Assembly (NCBI GenBank): GCA_965644295.1
Contig: CBFFRP010000373.1
Location: forward strand, 1-64,000
DNA: 64,000 nucleotides
Direction: 5' to 3'
From: Paraphysomonas bandaiensis
Lineage: Eukaryota; Chrysophyceae
The notes under the pieces: generated by a model
Databases searched by the model: none
What the model saw: the letters and a program-made list of their open reading frames with translations, nothing else
What the model was told of the DNA's origin: nothing
Shown: positions 9,066 to 20,426 of the stretch, piece by piece
Numbering within the stretch: position 1 is the stretch's first letter
Layout of the letters: each line of letters starts with the position of its first letter
Program-made: the position numbers and the translations under genes

Positions 9066-11915
9066 ATGAACACCCCTCTATCCGGCTTATCTCATCAATC
9101 ACCAATCGACCTCACTCTCTCCGAGTGCGAGTGGTCCCCTATGTACCTTCTGAGGTCCACTACATCCCCTGACTCCAACTGTGCCGCCTCTATCGACATA
9201 TCTGACATCATACACGGACATCCAAGACAAGTGCTCCTAATGAACTTCGAGTTTGATGTATCCTGGCTAGCGGAGACTTGTCCACTGCTGCGGGTGAGTG
9301 CAGGGACTGTGTGCTGTGATAAGATGTCATAAGTGTGCAGGATGATAGCGTATCTGTCTGTTGTCTGCACGGGTCCAAAGGTATAGACATATTTACTGGT
9401 GCATCACCGCTGTAATTAAGAATGCTTATGTAGGGAGACAGCAGCAGCTGAAGGAAGAAGTATTACAACTGGGGGTACGGGTGACTGGTTATGGGATGCT
9501 TCCGTGGTGTGATAGTGTTGATGCAGATGTATCATTGGACTGTCAGTGAGATAGATATGGGTCCCGAGCGCTACGGCACTCACCACACGAAGATGATCAT
9601 CATGTTTTACGACATAGGTATACTTGATGTCAGCAAGCGCAATGGCGGACATGACCCATTCCAATAGGAGCTCGAGTAGCCGTGCTGACAGCGAATTTTA
9701 CTGAATGCGATTTTAAATACATGACACAGGTCTGTGTGCTTTTATATGTACGCTTCTCTTCACGCCAACGGTTAGGGAGTATTTGTGCAAGACTTTCCCT
9801 ACAAGCAAGGTACGGGCCTCAACATGTGACACCTATTTGCCGATATCTGCAGTCGATACATAATTCATCTGTAGAAAGTAAAGGTGACGTTGTGACTGAG
9901 TGTCTCTCCCCTGGAGAGTCAGAATTTCATCGTCCCCTTGTGGAGTACTTACGTCGTCTCTATCCAATGAACCAAGAGGCGAGATTTCTACTGAATAAGG
10001 GTAGGACAAGTACATTTTCGTCATTTTTTGTATTTGTTGCTTGATCAAGATGATGGTGTATATGAATTTATTGAACTATAACGTGCAGCAATCAAGGAAA
10101 TTGAGCGGTGTGACTTCTCCAGTGCTGAAGTCGCACTGATTCCTTCTGTACCTGGTAAGTTCTTAAGAGGAGGAAATTGAGTATCATCTTAAATAATTTA
10201 GGGAAGCATGCCTCTAACAATTCAAAATGGGGTAGGATGCGGGTACATGTTTCCATGATTTATATATTGGGTATAATGGCGTGCTTGATATAGTTGGAGA
10301 GTGTCCTTAGAAGGTGGTGTGGTGCGAACTCAGCACCTATTCCTTCAGATTCTTCCCTCATTCTACAAGCTTCAAGCATTGGCTCATTAGGTTACGATCG
10401 TGTTCTATTTATATTGCGTGATGGTATTTCTATGCAGGTAAGGGGGAGAAGTACCTTGCTGAGCTGACGGCCAGCATGCTTGGTAAGTGAACTTCTGTTA
10501 TGTTGACTGTGACTTGTTATGTGTTATGGTAGTCGGCTCTTCGGAAAACCACCACTGTAAGCCACCTGTAGAGCTGGTGTGGCCTACTGCGGAATGTATA
10601 CGACAGTCTATTCTGGTGCGAATTTTGCTAACGTGCAGTAGCTCAAATGGTTGAATACTTTACGATATACTACTTTTTCTGTACTGTAATTCATATCACT
10701 TGCAACATATATTAATCTATGTAAGGAGGGAAGCTTACTCTTTTATTTAGGGATACTGTTGTGGGGGATCAATTCCTCTTCGAGGAGATACTATCGAAAC
10801 CGTTTTAGCTGATGGTTCACGTGTTCTGAAGCCAGGTATATGATCCACGAATTATGGATACCATACTTCGTCCTGTGGTGACACTTTAGGAATGTATTTC
10901 TACAGGTGTAGAATCCGTGCTCAGAAAGTGGGATGGTTCAGTGTCATCAAGAGACTTGAACCCACCACATATGAAGTGCTACTGCAGGTTACAAATTCGT
11001 GGGATATATATGTTTAAATATAATATTGGATTAATTTTCAGATATTCGATTGTGGATGCTCAAGATTCAGTTGCGGAAGGCGGTCACAATAAGAGAAAGG
11101 CATCTCCTACATGGGTTGGTTCTATGAAGAGTAAGTGCATCATCATACTGATTATGTTTTCTGATGAATTCACTGTTAATGGTATTTTATATGTTGCAGA
11201 ACTACAGAAAGTTGATGGAGACAATACTGCGACATCTGATGAGACTTTAGACACCACTCCTGCCAATCCTGCCAAGATTCAACTACATTGGTTTCTACTT
11301 TCATCTGCCAATATTAGTCAAGCGGCATGGGGTGTCAGCCAGGTGGATTGCTATTTTGTCTCTCTTTGTAATCTCTGACCTTTACTCACAGCGTGGAGGA
11401 ACTCAACTCTATATAAAATCGTTTGAAATGGGAGTATTATTTGTGCCTTCTATGATGAAGACATTTCATAGGTATGCTATGTTCATATTGAGTTACCGTT
11501 TTGCTAATTTTTAAAAAGGGTATTTTCGTGTACACCTGACCATAACAAACTTGGGTGTCCTACAGGTTCTTCAGAAATGTCAGTTCGCTGTGTAGAATAA
11601 TGTTATATTCAGGCTATGGTTTGCGAAGATCAAATGAGAGCTCAAACAGTGGTTGTAAACTGTTTGCGTTCTCCCACAGTGAGTTTATAAAACAGGACCC
11701 AACACCGGTGGCCCCACATAGTTTTAATCGTGTGTCACTACCTATCCCTTTTATCATCCCTCCGCCGTGTTACTTGCCTGGTACATGCTGATGTGATATG
11801 ATACGAAGCTTATCTAATTATTGCGTGTTTCTGTGGTAGGAGACAAGCCATGGATATGTGATAAGAATTACTATGAGCCGGACTCGTGTGGTCGCATGTG
11901 GATACCAACTCCATA
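9066..11915 (+). CDS. TDP1: Tyrosyl-DNA phosphodiesterase 1
   Basis: Nuclear repair enzyme of the phospholipase-D superfamily that removes trapped topoisomerase I from DNA 3' ends. It is split into many short exons. Recognisable blocks in order: NFEFDVSWLAETCPLL (exon 1), the first HxK motif YGTHHTKMIIMFYD (about 9576-9617), VAVLTANFTECDF, IKEIERCDFSSAEVALIPSVPG, SNNSKWGRMR, VELVWPTAECIRQS, CCGGSIPL, the second HxK motif PPHMKCYCR (about 10964), WFLLSSANISQAAWG, GTQLYIKSFEMGVLFVPS and the terminal GRMWIPTP before TAG at 11913. Both catalytic His/Lys pairs are present. The N-terminus is short and lacks the long regulatory extension of animal TDP1. A few exon joins around 9720-9850 and 11570-11690 remain uncertain. 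Confidence 0.93.
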
Positions 11916-13083
11916 GGTATACATTATGCTGCGAAATGATAATTCGGCTTCACTATTTCATATGAGGTTATTGGTGACGTATATCAATATCCACCTTTAA
12001 TCGCACGGGGTGCTATCACTGTTTGACTTCTACTTCTAACTAATATGGTCATAGCAGTATTTCCAGATGGTTAGATGTGAATATTATTGTAACTTGTAAA
12101 CACTAAACAGAGAAGTATGGTGAATCCACTCTAGTCACTTTTTATCACTTTATGTGATATATTCGAAGATTAATAATTTTTATGTTTGAGGAATTTCTCA
12201 ATGTACATTATTGCCCAGGAATTTTAGGTCATTTCCGAATGAAGAATCAGATGGGGGTCGCCTCTGTATATATTCAATTCAATCGAATGAACTTTTACAA
12301 GGGAAGACTGGCCCACAACCACCAGCTTGAATACGTGTGCCTCGTCCGCCTAAATCACTCACACCGGCACATACATGACGATAAACCTTGGCCTTCATCC
12401 TGCGACAGAAAAGTTGTCTCTCAAGGTCGGCATTCTAATAAGAACTAAGCAATTGTAGGTTCGTTATTTTTGCTGCTGAACGCACAAAACAGTTCGTTGA
12501 ATTAACTACTGGAAATAAATTTTGAGAGTTCTGAGTAGAATTTAGTCACTGTTATACTTATAGAGAAATTTGTGATTATTAGCACATGCATGTGCTCATT
12601 TTTCTTTCATCAATTCAGCGTGCTGACGTCGCATAAATATATTGAAGTTTGAACAAACTACATCGTCTTAGATGGTCTAATTACGTGTGCGTTGCTGCGT
12701 AGTATGCTAGGTTACAGTTGGTATCCTATATCCTATACACGTCTTCATGTCTTCATAAATCCTGCGTATACTTGGCTAAAATAGTGAATCCGGTTAGTGC
12801 AACGAGTTTGCTTCATTGAGTAGTGTTATCTGAGTGATTCAGCTTAATTTTACATCTTATAGCACTTACAAAATTTTGTATGGTGGAACATAGATCGAAA
12901 TAGTGATATATTCTTATTTTCCAGATTATCTTTCACATTTAAGTTAAAGTAGTTGTTGGGGTCATATAATGCATGTAAAATATGATAGCAAACATGTAGA
13001 ACCAATATATGCATAGTACAATATGCCAGCACTTAATGCTCAACCACACAGCGTACATCGCGATCATCACAGCACGAAAGTAA
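11916..13083. other. Intergenic, no recognised gene
   Basis: AT-rich spacer. An 88-codon ORF at 12182-12448 has His/Asn-rich composition and no domain; not supported. Confidence 0.5.
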
Positions 13084-14037
13084 TCAACAATTCTCGCACC
13101 CTTTCATACATATTCTCAAATAAAGATTATCATCTCTTTTCATTGAAAGATTATGAGGGAAAAAGAACTTTATGAGTGCAAACCCGACCAACGCCCCCAG
13201 CACTTGAAAACCGATAAACGGGCCCACAGACACAGGGTCAATGCCAGCGAATGTATTAGAAAACATTCGGGCAACAGTAACCGCTGGATTGGCAAATATA
13301 GTGGATGATGTAAAAAAGTAACCGCCGCATACCCATGCCCCAACCGCAAAAGGAACGCTGGATTTCTGACCAGTACGGATACAACCGTGAATGACAAGGA
13401 GAAGTGTGGCTGTACCAATCACTTCACTCAACCAAAGGTTATGAGAATCCCGCTCTTTAGTGGAGAAAGAAACCTTCTCCTCAAACTCAATATTAGCAAT
13501 TACAGCACCTAAAATACCACCAGTTACTTGGGACACCACGTAGAGCAATAGATCACGGGTGTTCATATCCCCATGTAACCAGTCCACAAGGGATACCGCA
13601 GGATTAAAATGAGCTCCAGAAACTGGGCCAAACATTAAAATGAGTCCAATTAAACCACCACAAGTAGATATAGCGTTTTCCAATAGCTGTAGTCCAACAT
13701 CTGATGGGGACAATGTCTCCGCCATAATACCAGAGCCAACTACAACTATAATAAGTATCGCTGTTCCGAGAGCCTCAGCTGAGAGTTTTCTGATGATATC
13801 CATCAGATTGGATTCAGGGACAGCAGTGGGCACAGGGACAGGAGAGTATGGGTACAGGTTATCCAGTTTAAGACAGTTGGATCCATCATCGCAGCTGCTC
13901 AATAGAGAGGAGTGAAACAGACCGCTGTACTTGTGTCCCTTAACCACTGGAAGCTCAACTCCTTTAACCTCATCGGGGTTATCTACTCCCTCAGGTGGGT
14001 CAACGTCATGAAGTGATTCTGTAGACATGGGTATCAA
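13084..14037 (-). CDS. Aquaporin-family channel (arsenic-cluster-like MIP)
   Basis: A 317-aa single-exon major intrinsic protein. An N-terminal cytosolic extension of about 80 residues is followed by six hydrophobic segments. The two NPA boxes are GAHFNPAVS (Asn145) and FANPAVTVAR (Asn250). In classical aquaporins and glycerol facilitators an Arg directly follows the second NPA; here it is NPAVTVAR followed by NTFAGI. This FANPAVT-AR-TFAGI signature is, from general knowledge, typical of bacterial MIPs found in arsenic-resistance operons. Likely substrates are small neutral solutes such as arsenite or water; this is inference. The lack of introns among intron-rich neighbours and the bacterial-type motif suggest lateral origin. 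It shares a 319-bp divergent promoter region with the EF-hand channel. Confidence 0.9.
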   Translation of the reverse strand: MIPMSTESLHDVDPPEGVDNPDEVKGVELPVVKGHKYSGLFHSSLLSSCDDGSNCLKLDNLYPYSPVPVPTAVPESNLMDIIRKLSAEALGTAILIIVVVGSGIMAETLSPSDVGLQLLENAISTCGGLIGLILMFGPVSGAHFNPAVSLVDWLHGDMNTRDLLLYVVSQVTGGILGAVIANIEFEEKVSFSTKERDSHNLWLSEVIGTATLLLVIHGCIRTGQKSSVPFAVGAWVCGGYFFTSSTIFANPAVTVARMFSNTFAGIDPVSVGPFIGFQVLGALVGFALIKFFFPHNLSMKRDDNLYLRICMKGCENC

Positions 14038-14149
14038 TGCGACAGGAGGATGGACTGATGCTGATATCCTGGCAGCTGCAGACAGTTACTGTGCTGTGTA
14101 TGGGCACTCTACGGCTGCTGTATGATACGATGACGATCGTATGATATGG

Positions 14150-14340
14150 AGCCGATGCTGTGGTAGATATACAGTGGTGTATACCGGTATATATACAGAC
14201 CTCATATAGACTGTATACACGTATCACATACAGCAGCAGCACACAGCAGATCCATATCACATCCATCATACTTGTAGCGGTGCATATCAGCCAGTATCTA
14301 TGTGGAGCGACATCAGGCCAGGTCAGGTCAGGTCAGGGTA
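14150..14340. promoter_or_regulatory. Divergent promoter region, aquaporin / EF-hand channel
   Basis: Contains ATACCGGTAT (14181-14190), further GTATAC elements and a short CAGGT tandem repeat at about 14311-14335. Regulatory role inferred from position. Confidence 0.4.
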
Positions 14341-14356
14341 GCTCAGGCGGTATGTA

Positions 14357-15499
14357 GTGATGCAGCAAGACATACCCTCCGGAGAATCGAGTCCACTTCT
14401 GCTACGAACTTTAGTAAACAGTAATAATAGTGATCCCACCACTGCCAAGAGAGTGCTGAAGGCAGACAACAGCTTCTTATCGAATATATATTACGTAACG
14501 CCTTGCGCAGTGCTCGTGTGTATACTTGGAGCGTCCTTGTTTTACAAGTATTATCATGGATGGGATTATTCAACATGCTTATACTATGCAACACAAGCTC
14601 TGGTCGGGGAAATGTACGGAATTCCGGAGGAGAATGACCCTCTCAGCGAAGCCTTTACTCTTCTGATATTTATCATTGGCACGACTTGTGTAGCAGTAGC
14701 AATTGGTGCTTATGCAAGTATGGTAGCAGAACATGCTGTGTATAGAGCTCGAAAGCGTGTTCGTATGACAGCTGTTGAAGACTTAAACCATGATGGAGTC
14801 ATATCGTTAGACGAATGGTGTGTATACTATTGGAGTCGATTTTTGGATGTGATAGGATGGGACGACCACAAGTTTAAATACTTTACTGTTGCTGGAACTG
14901 GGGTATGGTTATTAGTTGGAATTGCATTCAGTCGTATTTACGAAGGGCAGAGTTACTTCCAAGCTGTATATTTTGCTGTTGGAGCTATGTCGTGCTCTGG
15001 GTATCCAGCACCGGAATGCTCCAGTCCGGGTAACCCCTCCAACTGTACTATAGACTTTTTACGAGCGGTGTTTGTTTCTGTTTATATTATGGTTGGAGTT
15101 CCATTATTTTCTTTGTCAATGGGGCAGTTTTCTGGGATTATCATTGAGAGAGCAGAGCATGCATCTGAATTAGCTAAAATATCTCGACCAATAACAGACG
15201 AAGAGTTTCTACTCGCCGCTTGTGTGACCGGAGCTGTTGGTAATCCGGCCAAAGTACCTTCTTCGTATGGCACAGGTGGATCTCGAGATATCAATGAACT
15301 TTCTCTGGACCTCAGCCAATTTATTGTTATGGAGCTACTTAGGTTACAGAGGGTAAGCGAGGACGAATTAAATGATTTCAAGGATATTTTCTCTTCTATT
15401 GACATGGACTCATCGGGTACTATTGATTACTCTGAAGTGAAGTTATATCAAAAACGCTTTCTGGAAGAAACGTCGTATAAGTATAACTTCAGAGTTTAG
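14357..15499 (+). CDS. Two-pore-type cation channel with two EF-hands
   Basis: A 380-aa single-exon membrane protein built like a tandem-pore channel. TM1 is about residues 45-63, the first pore loop about 72-90 (ATQALVGEMYG), TM2 about 101-123. An EF-hand loop follows (DLNHDGVISLDE, 142-153), then TM3 about 176-192, a second pore loop (AVGAMSCSGYPAPE, 207-220) and TM4 about 234-255. A C-terminal EF-hand loop is DMDSSGTIDYSE (349-360). Both EF loops have correct Ca-binding positions, so calcium gating is likely. Neither pore loop has the canonical T-x-G-Y/F-G filter, so K+ selectivity is not assured. One EF-hand lies between the two pore modules instead of both at the C-terminus as in plant TPK channels. 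An MM start leaves the exact initiator open. Confidence 0.85.
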   Translation: MMQQDIPSGESSPLLLRTLVNSNNSDPTTAKRVLKADNSFLSNIYYVTPCAVLVCILGASLFYKYYHGWDYSTCLYYATQALVGEMYGIPEENDPLSEAFTLLIFIIGTTCVAVAIGAYASMVAEHAVYRARKRVRMTAVEDLNHDGVISLDEWCVYYWSRFLDVIGWDDHKFKYFTVAGTGVWLLVGIAFSRIYEGQSYFQAVYFAVGAMSCSGYPAPECSSPGNPSNCTIDFLRAVFVSVYIMVGVPLFSLSMGQFSGIIIERAEHASELAKISRPITDEEFLLAACVTGAVGNPAKVPSSYGTGGSRDINELSLDLSQFIVMELLRLQRVSEDELNDFKDIFSSIDMDSSGTIDYSEVKLYQKRFLEETSYKYNFRV

Positions 15500-15856
15500 A
15501 TATTCATAGTAACCATGTACAAGGTCCTCGTGCAAGTTTGTAGCATTAATACATGCACCCTAGGTTTGACTTATATATTTTGGAATGAGTTAATTTTCTC
15601 TCTAAGTGTAAGAAACGATTCATTTGTAATATTTTAAGTAACTATGTATATTGTAGTGGGTACTGAGCGCTCCAACCAGCTGATATGTAGTATGTTTAAT
15701 TTCCCCTTTCGTGTCTGATAATGCAAACTGAGTTAACTACCACGCTTTTATGTAGTCTATTACCATTAAATTTAATATATTTCCTTAGAAATGTGATTTA
15801 TCTCCCCAGATATGTTAGAAATGAACTTTTATTCAAGGAAACGGTCGCCACATCTG

Positions 15857-16625
15857 CAGGGCTGGGTAACAATATAATTGCATCGAACATACATAATAAT
15901 TCCAATTATAATTGCTCACTGGAAGGTCGCAATTAAATTGCAATTAATTAACAATTACTTACTATATTGAATAAGGACATAATATTTAAATTAGAGCTTG
16001 GCAAGCGTTAAGGAAGAGGGGCCATTTATGCCCTTATAATGGTCATCATCCTTAATGGCTATTCTAATGGCTACTAAAATGGTGGGAAGGCTGGCTTTTA
16101 ATACAAATATCTTTACACTAAGAGACATGCTGTTTCTTTGAACGGTCGATTACGTGTCTTTTATATTGATCTTGAGCTTCAAGACTAAGTTCAGCTCGAT
16201 CTATAGCGTAATGCCCTTCTAGTTTTAAGATATATATGTATAAGTACTTTGGCAATCATCTTCTTACCGATCCTGCCTTCCTAGACATTGCAGGATTAAA
16301 GAGTCACAACGAACTGGACGTGCAGCGGTATGGACATGGATTATCATGGCTTATTTACTCCACTAGTAATTGTGTAGAAAGGTTTTCGGTAGTTCCAAAA
16401 TCAACATGAGTGATCTGCGCAAATCTATGGCACTTCAGCGATTAGAGGCCCTTATGTTCTTGCGCTTTAATAGACTTCTGAGGAATACAGGTACATTGAA
16501 GATGCTATTTGTGCTTATAATGAGCAACTAATTTAATTAGACAATAATTGGCAATTAAATTGAATCATAATTGCGCGAGCTATAACTAGTAATTGCAAAT
16601 TAATTGCAGATGTTACGCAGCCCTG
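15857..16625 (+). mobile_element. Internally deleted hAT transposon, 769 bp
   Basis: Terminal inverted repeats CAGGGCTGGGTAAC (15857) and GTTACGCAGCCCTG (ending 16625) differ at one position. Both flanks carry the exact 8-bp target duplication CACATCTG (15849-15856 and 16626-16633), as expected of hAT. Inside, near 16250-16495, plus-strand frames give hAT C-terminal dimerisation remnants: TDPAFLDIAGLKSHNELDV, NCVERFSVVPKST, then after a frameshift SDLRKSMALQRLEALMFLRF. Subterminal AATTGCAATTAATT-type repeats are present. The transposase is broken, so it is non-autonomous. Confidence 0.92.
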
Positions 16626-16633
16626 CACATCTG

Positions 16634-17927
16634 TATGAGCTGTATTGTCTTAGCACGTAGTGCTTCTATTTCTTCTGGTGGTCAACAGTTAACACAATGC
16701 TGTAAGCATGTATTACATAATAATTCTTGCATTAAATGGCATCTCAATTAAGCGTTGAGGAGTTTTAACAAGCAATAAGGTGGGACATAAATGTTATCTA
16801 CTTTATAGTTCACCGCTCATGTAAAGCAGACAAGCAAACATAACAACTTCAAGAATTTTATAAATTAACAACTGAATGAATGTAAAAAAATTTTTTAAAT
16901 GCTTGCGAAATTGTGTAATACATACCACTTTTAAGGCAAATATCTTCTTAATAACACACAAAGAACATACATTATAAAAAGTCATTGAATATTATTTTAC
17001 TCCGGAAAGATTCACCTTGTGGTACAAACAATCGATCGATTTGGTAAAAGTAGACTGTGAAGGAAAACTAGAAATGGGGATAACAATTACTCCATTGGAT
17101 GCCAATCGCTTATCACGAATTCTATATTCGTATCTCCGCAAACTCATCATGCGGGCATCTCCCAGCTAACACTCGTAGCTATCATCAGGCATACAATACG
17201 ATCGCTCTAATACTACAGTAGCAATTGACGACAGTTATGACTGATGACACAGAAAGCGTCAACGTTAAGGTCTTGAGCAATCTCAGTGAATATGTCTTAA
17301 GCTCTTTCGTCGAGCTCTTCATTGCAACACTGATAGGGTGTGCATTTGCTTTCCATAGATGTTGGTATATCACTATAGCAAGTAGAATGATGATACATGC
17401 ATAGCTATATGTACGTGTTCTATATGTAACAATGATATATTCGTACCTATGAGTTTCTATGAGAGAATATGGGCTCGTTCGGTAGCCCTAAAAAAGTGCT
17501 GATTCTGAGAAAATCCCTGGTTTTAATCCTCTACAAAACAAAAGGAAAAAACGCTCATTCTCTGGATTTGAATACTCCGTACATGTCGACTCGTGGATGA
17601 AAATCCAGCAGAAAATCCACACTGTGAAGAAAGTGGGGATTTGTATTGGATGGGTATACACAATACCATGGAATACACAGGAAGTATGTCCATAAAACAA
17701 GTATGCCTACATCTGTGAGCATGACATGCATACAGTCAGTCACCGTACTACACTGCTGCCTAGAAATGGAACGAATGATATATATATATATATGTATATG
17801 TGTGTGTGTGTCAGATCAATACGCCAATATGAATACACTCATACAATAAGTGATCCGTATATCTCGATTGAATAGCCATTGATTGTTTTAATTCCTCGAC
17901 TCATTAGTCCCTGTAGCTCCTCTCACC
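16634..17927. other. Intergenic
   Basis: AT-rich spacer without a supported gene. A short (TA)n(TG)n run lies at about 17780-17812, and a GTATAC element at 17649, about 280 bp upstream of the E3 ligase start. Confidence 0.5.
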
Positions 17928-19453
17928 ATGTCCAGCTATGTTGTTATGCTTTCAAGCGGCAGAAAAATTGAATTTCCTGTGAATGAGAACCACACAGTCG
18001 GCCATCTGCTGAAATCTATCGAGAAGAAGCTTAAGATACCCGCATGCACGATTAGATTGTTGTATTGTGGGAGAGAACTGAAGCCCTCGTCAGCCCCTCT
18101 CTCGTCGTTTGATATTGGCAGATTCAACAATTACGTTATTCACATGTCCACTACAACAGTGGATGTATTGGGAGATACTGTAGAGCCTGCTCCTAGACCT
18201 CTTCATAGGAGTGGAGCAAATAGTGGATTCGTCGATTTGACATCAGACCCTGCTGATGTCTTGAGCGTTCGTCCAGTCGAGAGGTCTACTGTTGACCTGA
18301 CAGATGGGCGATCGACTGCCAGTCAACTTGGAAGTCCGTTGCTCTCTGAGGCTGCGAATAATGTCGCAGCTCGACGAATAAAGAAGCGTAGATTAGATAT
18401 AGATCGTGGAGTTGATCATAGTTTGAGTGCGGCATCATCTCAAGAAACCACGTCATCTACAGCTCGTTCGGCCATCGCATCCTCTCGTGCACTACGAATT
18501 CGCATTGCACGGGCATTGAATCATCGCCTATACTTACTAGAGCACCGGTTGGTTTTTAATACCACGGGGAAATGTTTAGAGGGCACAGTACAAGGTGCGG
18601 AAGGCCCAAATGATCAGCACAGAGTGACGATTGGACAGCGCTTATCATGCACATGTGACGACTGTACCGCAGTGCGGACATGCAAGCATATTATCTTTGT
18701 TCTTATCAAGGTGCTGCGGGTGCCACTTGACTCCCCTCTTATTGAGCGTATGAATTTATCTCGTGATGATGTGGATAGAATAATCCAGCAGAGTGGCCTC
18801 TTCATATCTCCACAGATTGCTAATGAGAGAGGGGTAGAGGTTATAGATAATGGACCGCTAGCTAGGTAGGATAGTAGCTAGTCGTGTCGTTGTGTACCAA
18901 GTTTTTTAGAGAAGTGTATTTTAACTTGTTATTAGGCGCAGGGCAAATCTGAGTCAAGATGCAACTATACAGGCTGCAGTAACATCTGTGTCTTCCGGCC
19001 AACTTGCGTCACCCGTAACAGCATTGCCTTATCAGGAAAATGATAGTGAGCGGAGTGAAGAAAAAGACGAAGAAGTTGAAGAATGTCCCATTTGCTTCGA
19101 GAGTCTTTGGGCTACAACAGTCAGTGGTGCGGACATCAGCGTCAGAGAAGAACTTGCTACATGTGATATCTGTGCCAACTCTTTACACCGTGACTGCCTG
19201 CAGGTGATGTGAGGAATTCCGTAGCATGTTAGGGTGTAACACATACGAAATCCTGCCACATCTGTAGATAGCTATCACTCTTACTTCATTTTTTGACGTC
19301 ATTTTTAATTTCTCTGTGCAGAAGTGGCAACAGCAGTCGCAAACTTGTCCTTTTTGTCGTAATACCTGGAGGAAAGCTCGGGCTCCCCCCAAATCGAAGA
19401 AGAAGCTCAAACAAGCTCAACGCCCGAGAGTGATAGGTCGACGTGTGATGTAG
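17928..19453 (+). CDS. Ubl-SIM-SWIM-RING ubiquitin ligase
   Basis: Three exons: 17928-18865, 18936-19203 and 19322-19453; about 445 aa. Residues 1-75 look like a ubiquitin-like fold (RKIEFPVNENHTVGHLLKSI, IRLLYCGRELKPSSAPLSSF). Two SUMO-interaction-like motifs, FVDLTSD (101-107) and TVDLTDG (121-127), are followed by the basic patch KKRR (a likely nuclear signal). A SWIM zinc finger is CTCDDCTAVRTCKH (241-254). The C-terminus is a RING: CPICFE in exon 2, CDIC-NSLHRDC, then CPFCRNTW in exon 3. SWIM plus RING resembles ZSWIM2-type E3 ligases. The SIM pair suggests recognition of SUMOylated targets, which is inference. The last residues are Lys/Arg-rich. Confidence 0.88.
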
Positions 19454-20247
19454 TTGTATCTTTTCTCCTCTTCTATTGTATATTGAAATCCCTTAATCTT
19501 TTTGGCCCGTTGAAAGCGTTATCGCCGTGTATTTCACCTCACTATCATCCGCACAAATGCATGTTCCGTAACGATGTCTATAAATATTTATTCGAAAATT
19601 ATATAATTTGCATGTAGTTTAAGCAAGTTTTAGCTAGATACGAAACAATGGTCATGCTATAAATGCCAAATTGCAGCTATTATCCTTCATCAACTCTTGA
19701 TATTGATGATCAAGTATGCACAATATGCTTGCGGTAGCTGCAGAAGTGCTACAGAAAATAATTTCGAGTAGAGCAGAATATGAATGTGCACGGAACTATA
19801 TTTTCATAAATACACTGAATTTGCCCTAACTACAATATATATTATAATAATTTCCTGTGGTTATTCTGAAATTAAATCTCTAAGCATATGACGTCTTCCT
19901 GAGAAATAAGCATATAAACCACCTCAACCCGGCAGTTTTACCATAGTTTTACGCTATTTTATTTAGATTTTGCATTGATGTGATGCTAACAGTACCAGCC
20001 CGAAGACAGTTTAAGGAAGTCTTACTAATTGCGTCCAGCAACTGTCCAGCACTGATGTTAACAATCGAAACACTTAATTCACCAAATTTAGATGACATTG
20101 GCCTTATAGCTTTGCATATGACATGAATGTAGGCTTTCAGAGCGTTGTTCATTCTGTCATCATCATTGAGCAGTCCTGTTAAAAGGACCTTTGACAAGTA
20201 AAAACGAACCGACAAAGTATAATATGTTCAACAAAAATATATATACC
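19454..20247. other. Intergenic, possible small ORF
   Basis: AT-rich. A minus-strand ORF of 88 codons (19949-20215) is open but shows no domain. It might be a downstream exon of the gene at 20427-21178. Confidence 0.4.
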
Positions 20248-20300
20248 TATATTGAATGTCAGATTATTAAGAAGCGCAAGCTTGTGCGTTGCCGCGACCA
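20248..20300 (-). mobile_element. Degenerate LINE 3'-tail remnant
   Basis: TGAATGTCAGATTATT followed closely by GCTTGTGCGTTGCCGC resembles the end segments of the LINE copies at 34065-34254 and 21189-21340. No target duplication identified. Confidence 0.45.
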
Positions 20301-20426
20301 ACCTAACAACTCGCGCGACACTATGCATAACATGACTCTCATCTAGTTACTATTGCATGCACCGACAAGTGCTCAACTATACAACACGATTTAGTTAGCT
20401 ACATGGGCATACGACGAGTTGCGTGT

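Noticed and set aside
12182-12448. 88-codon ORF downstream of TDP1
   Set aside because: No domain, no conserved context, composition unlike neighbouring exons.
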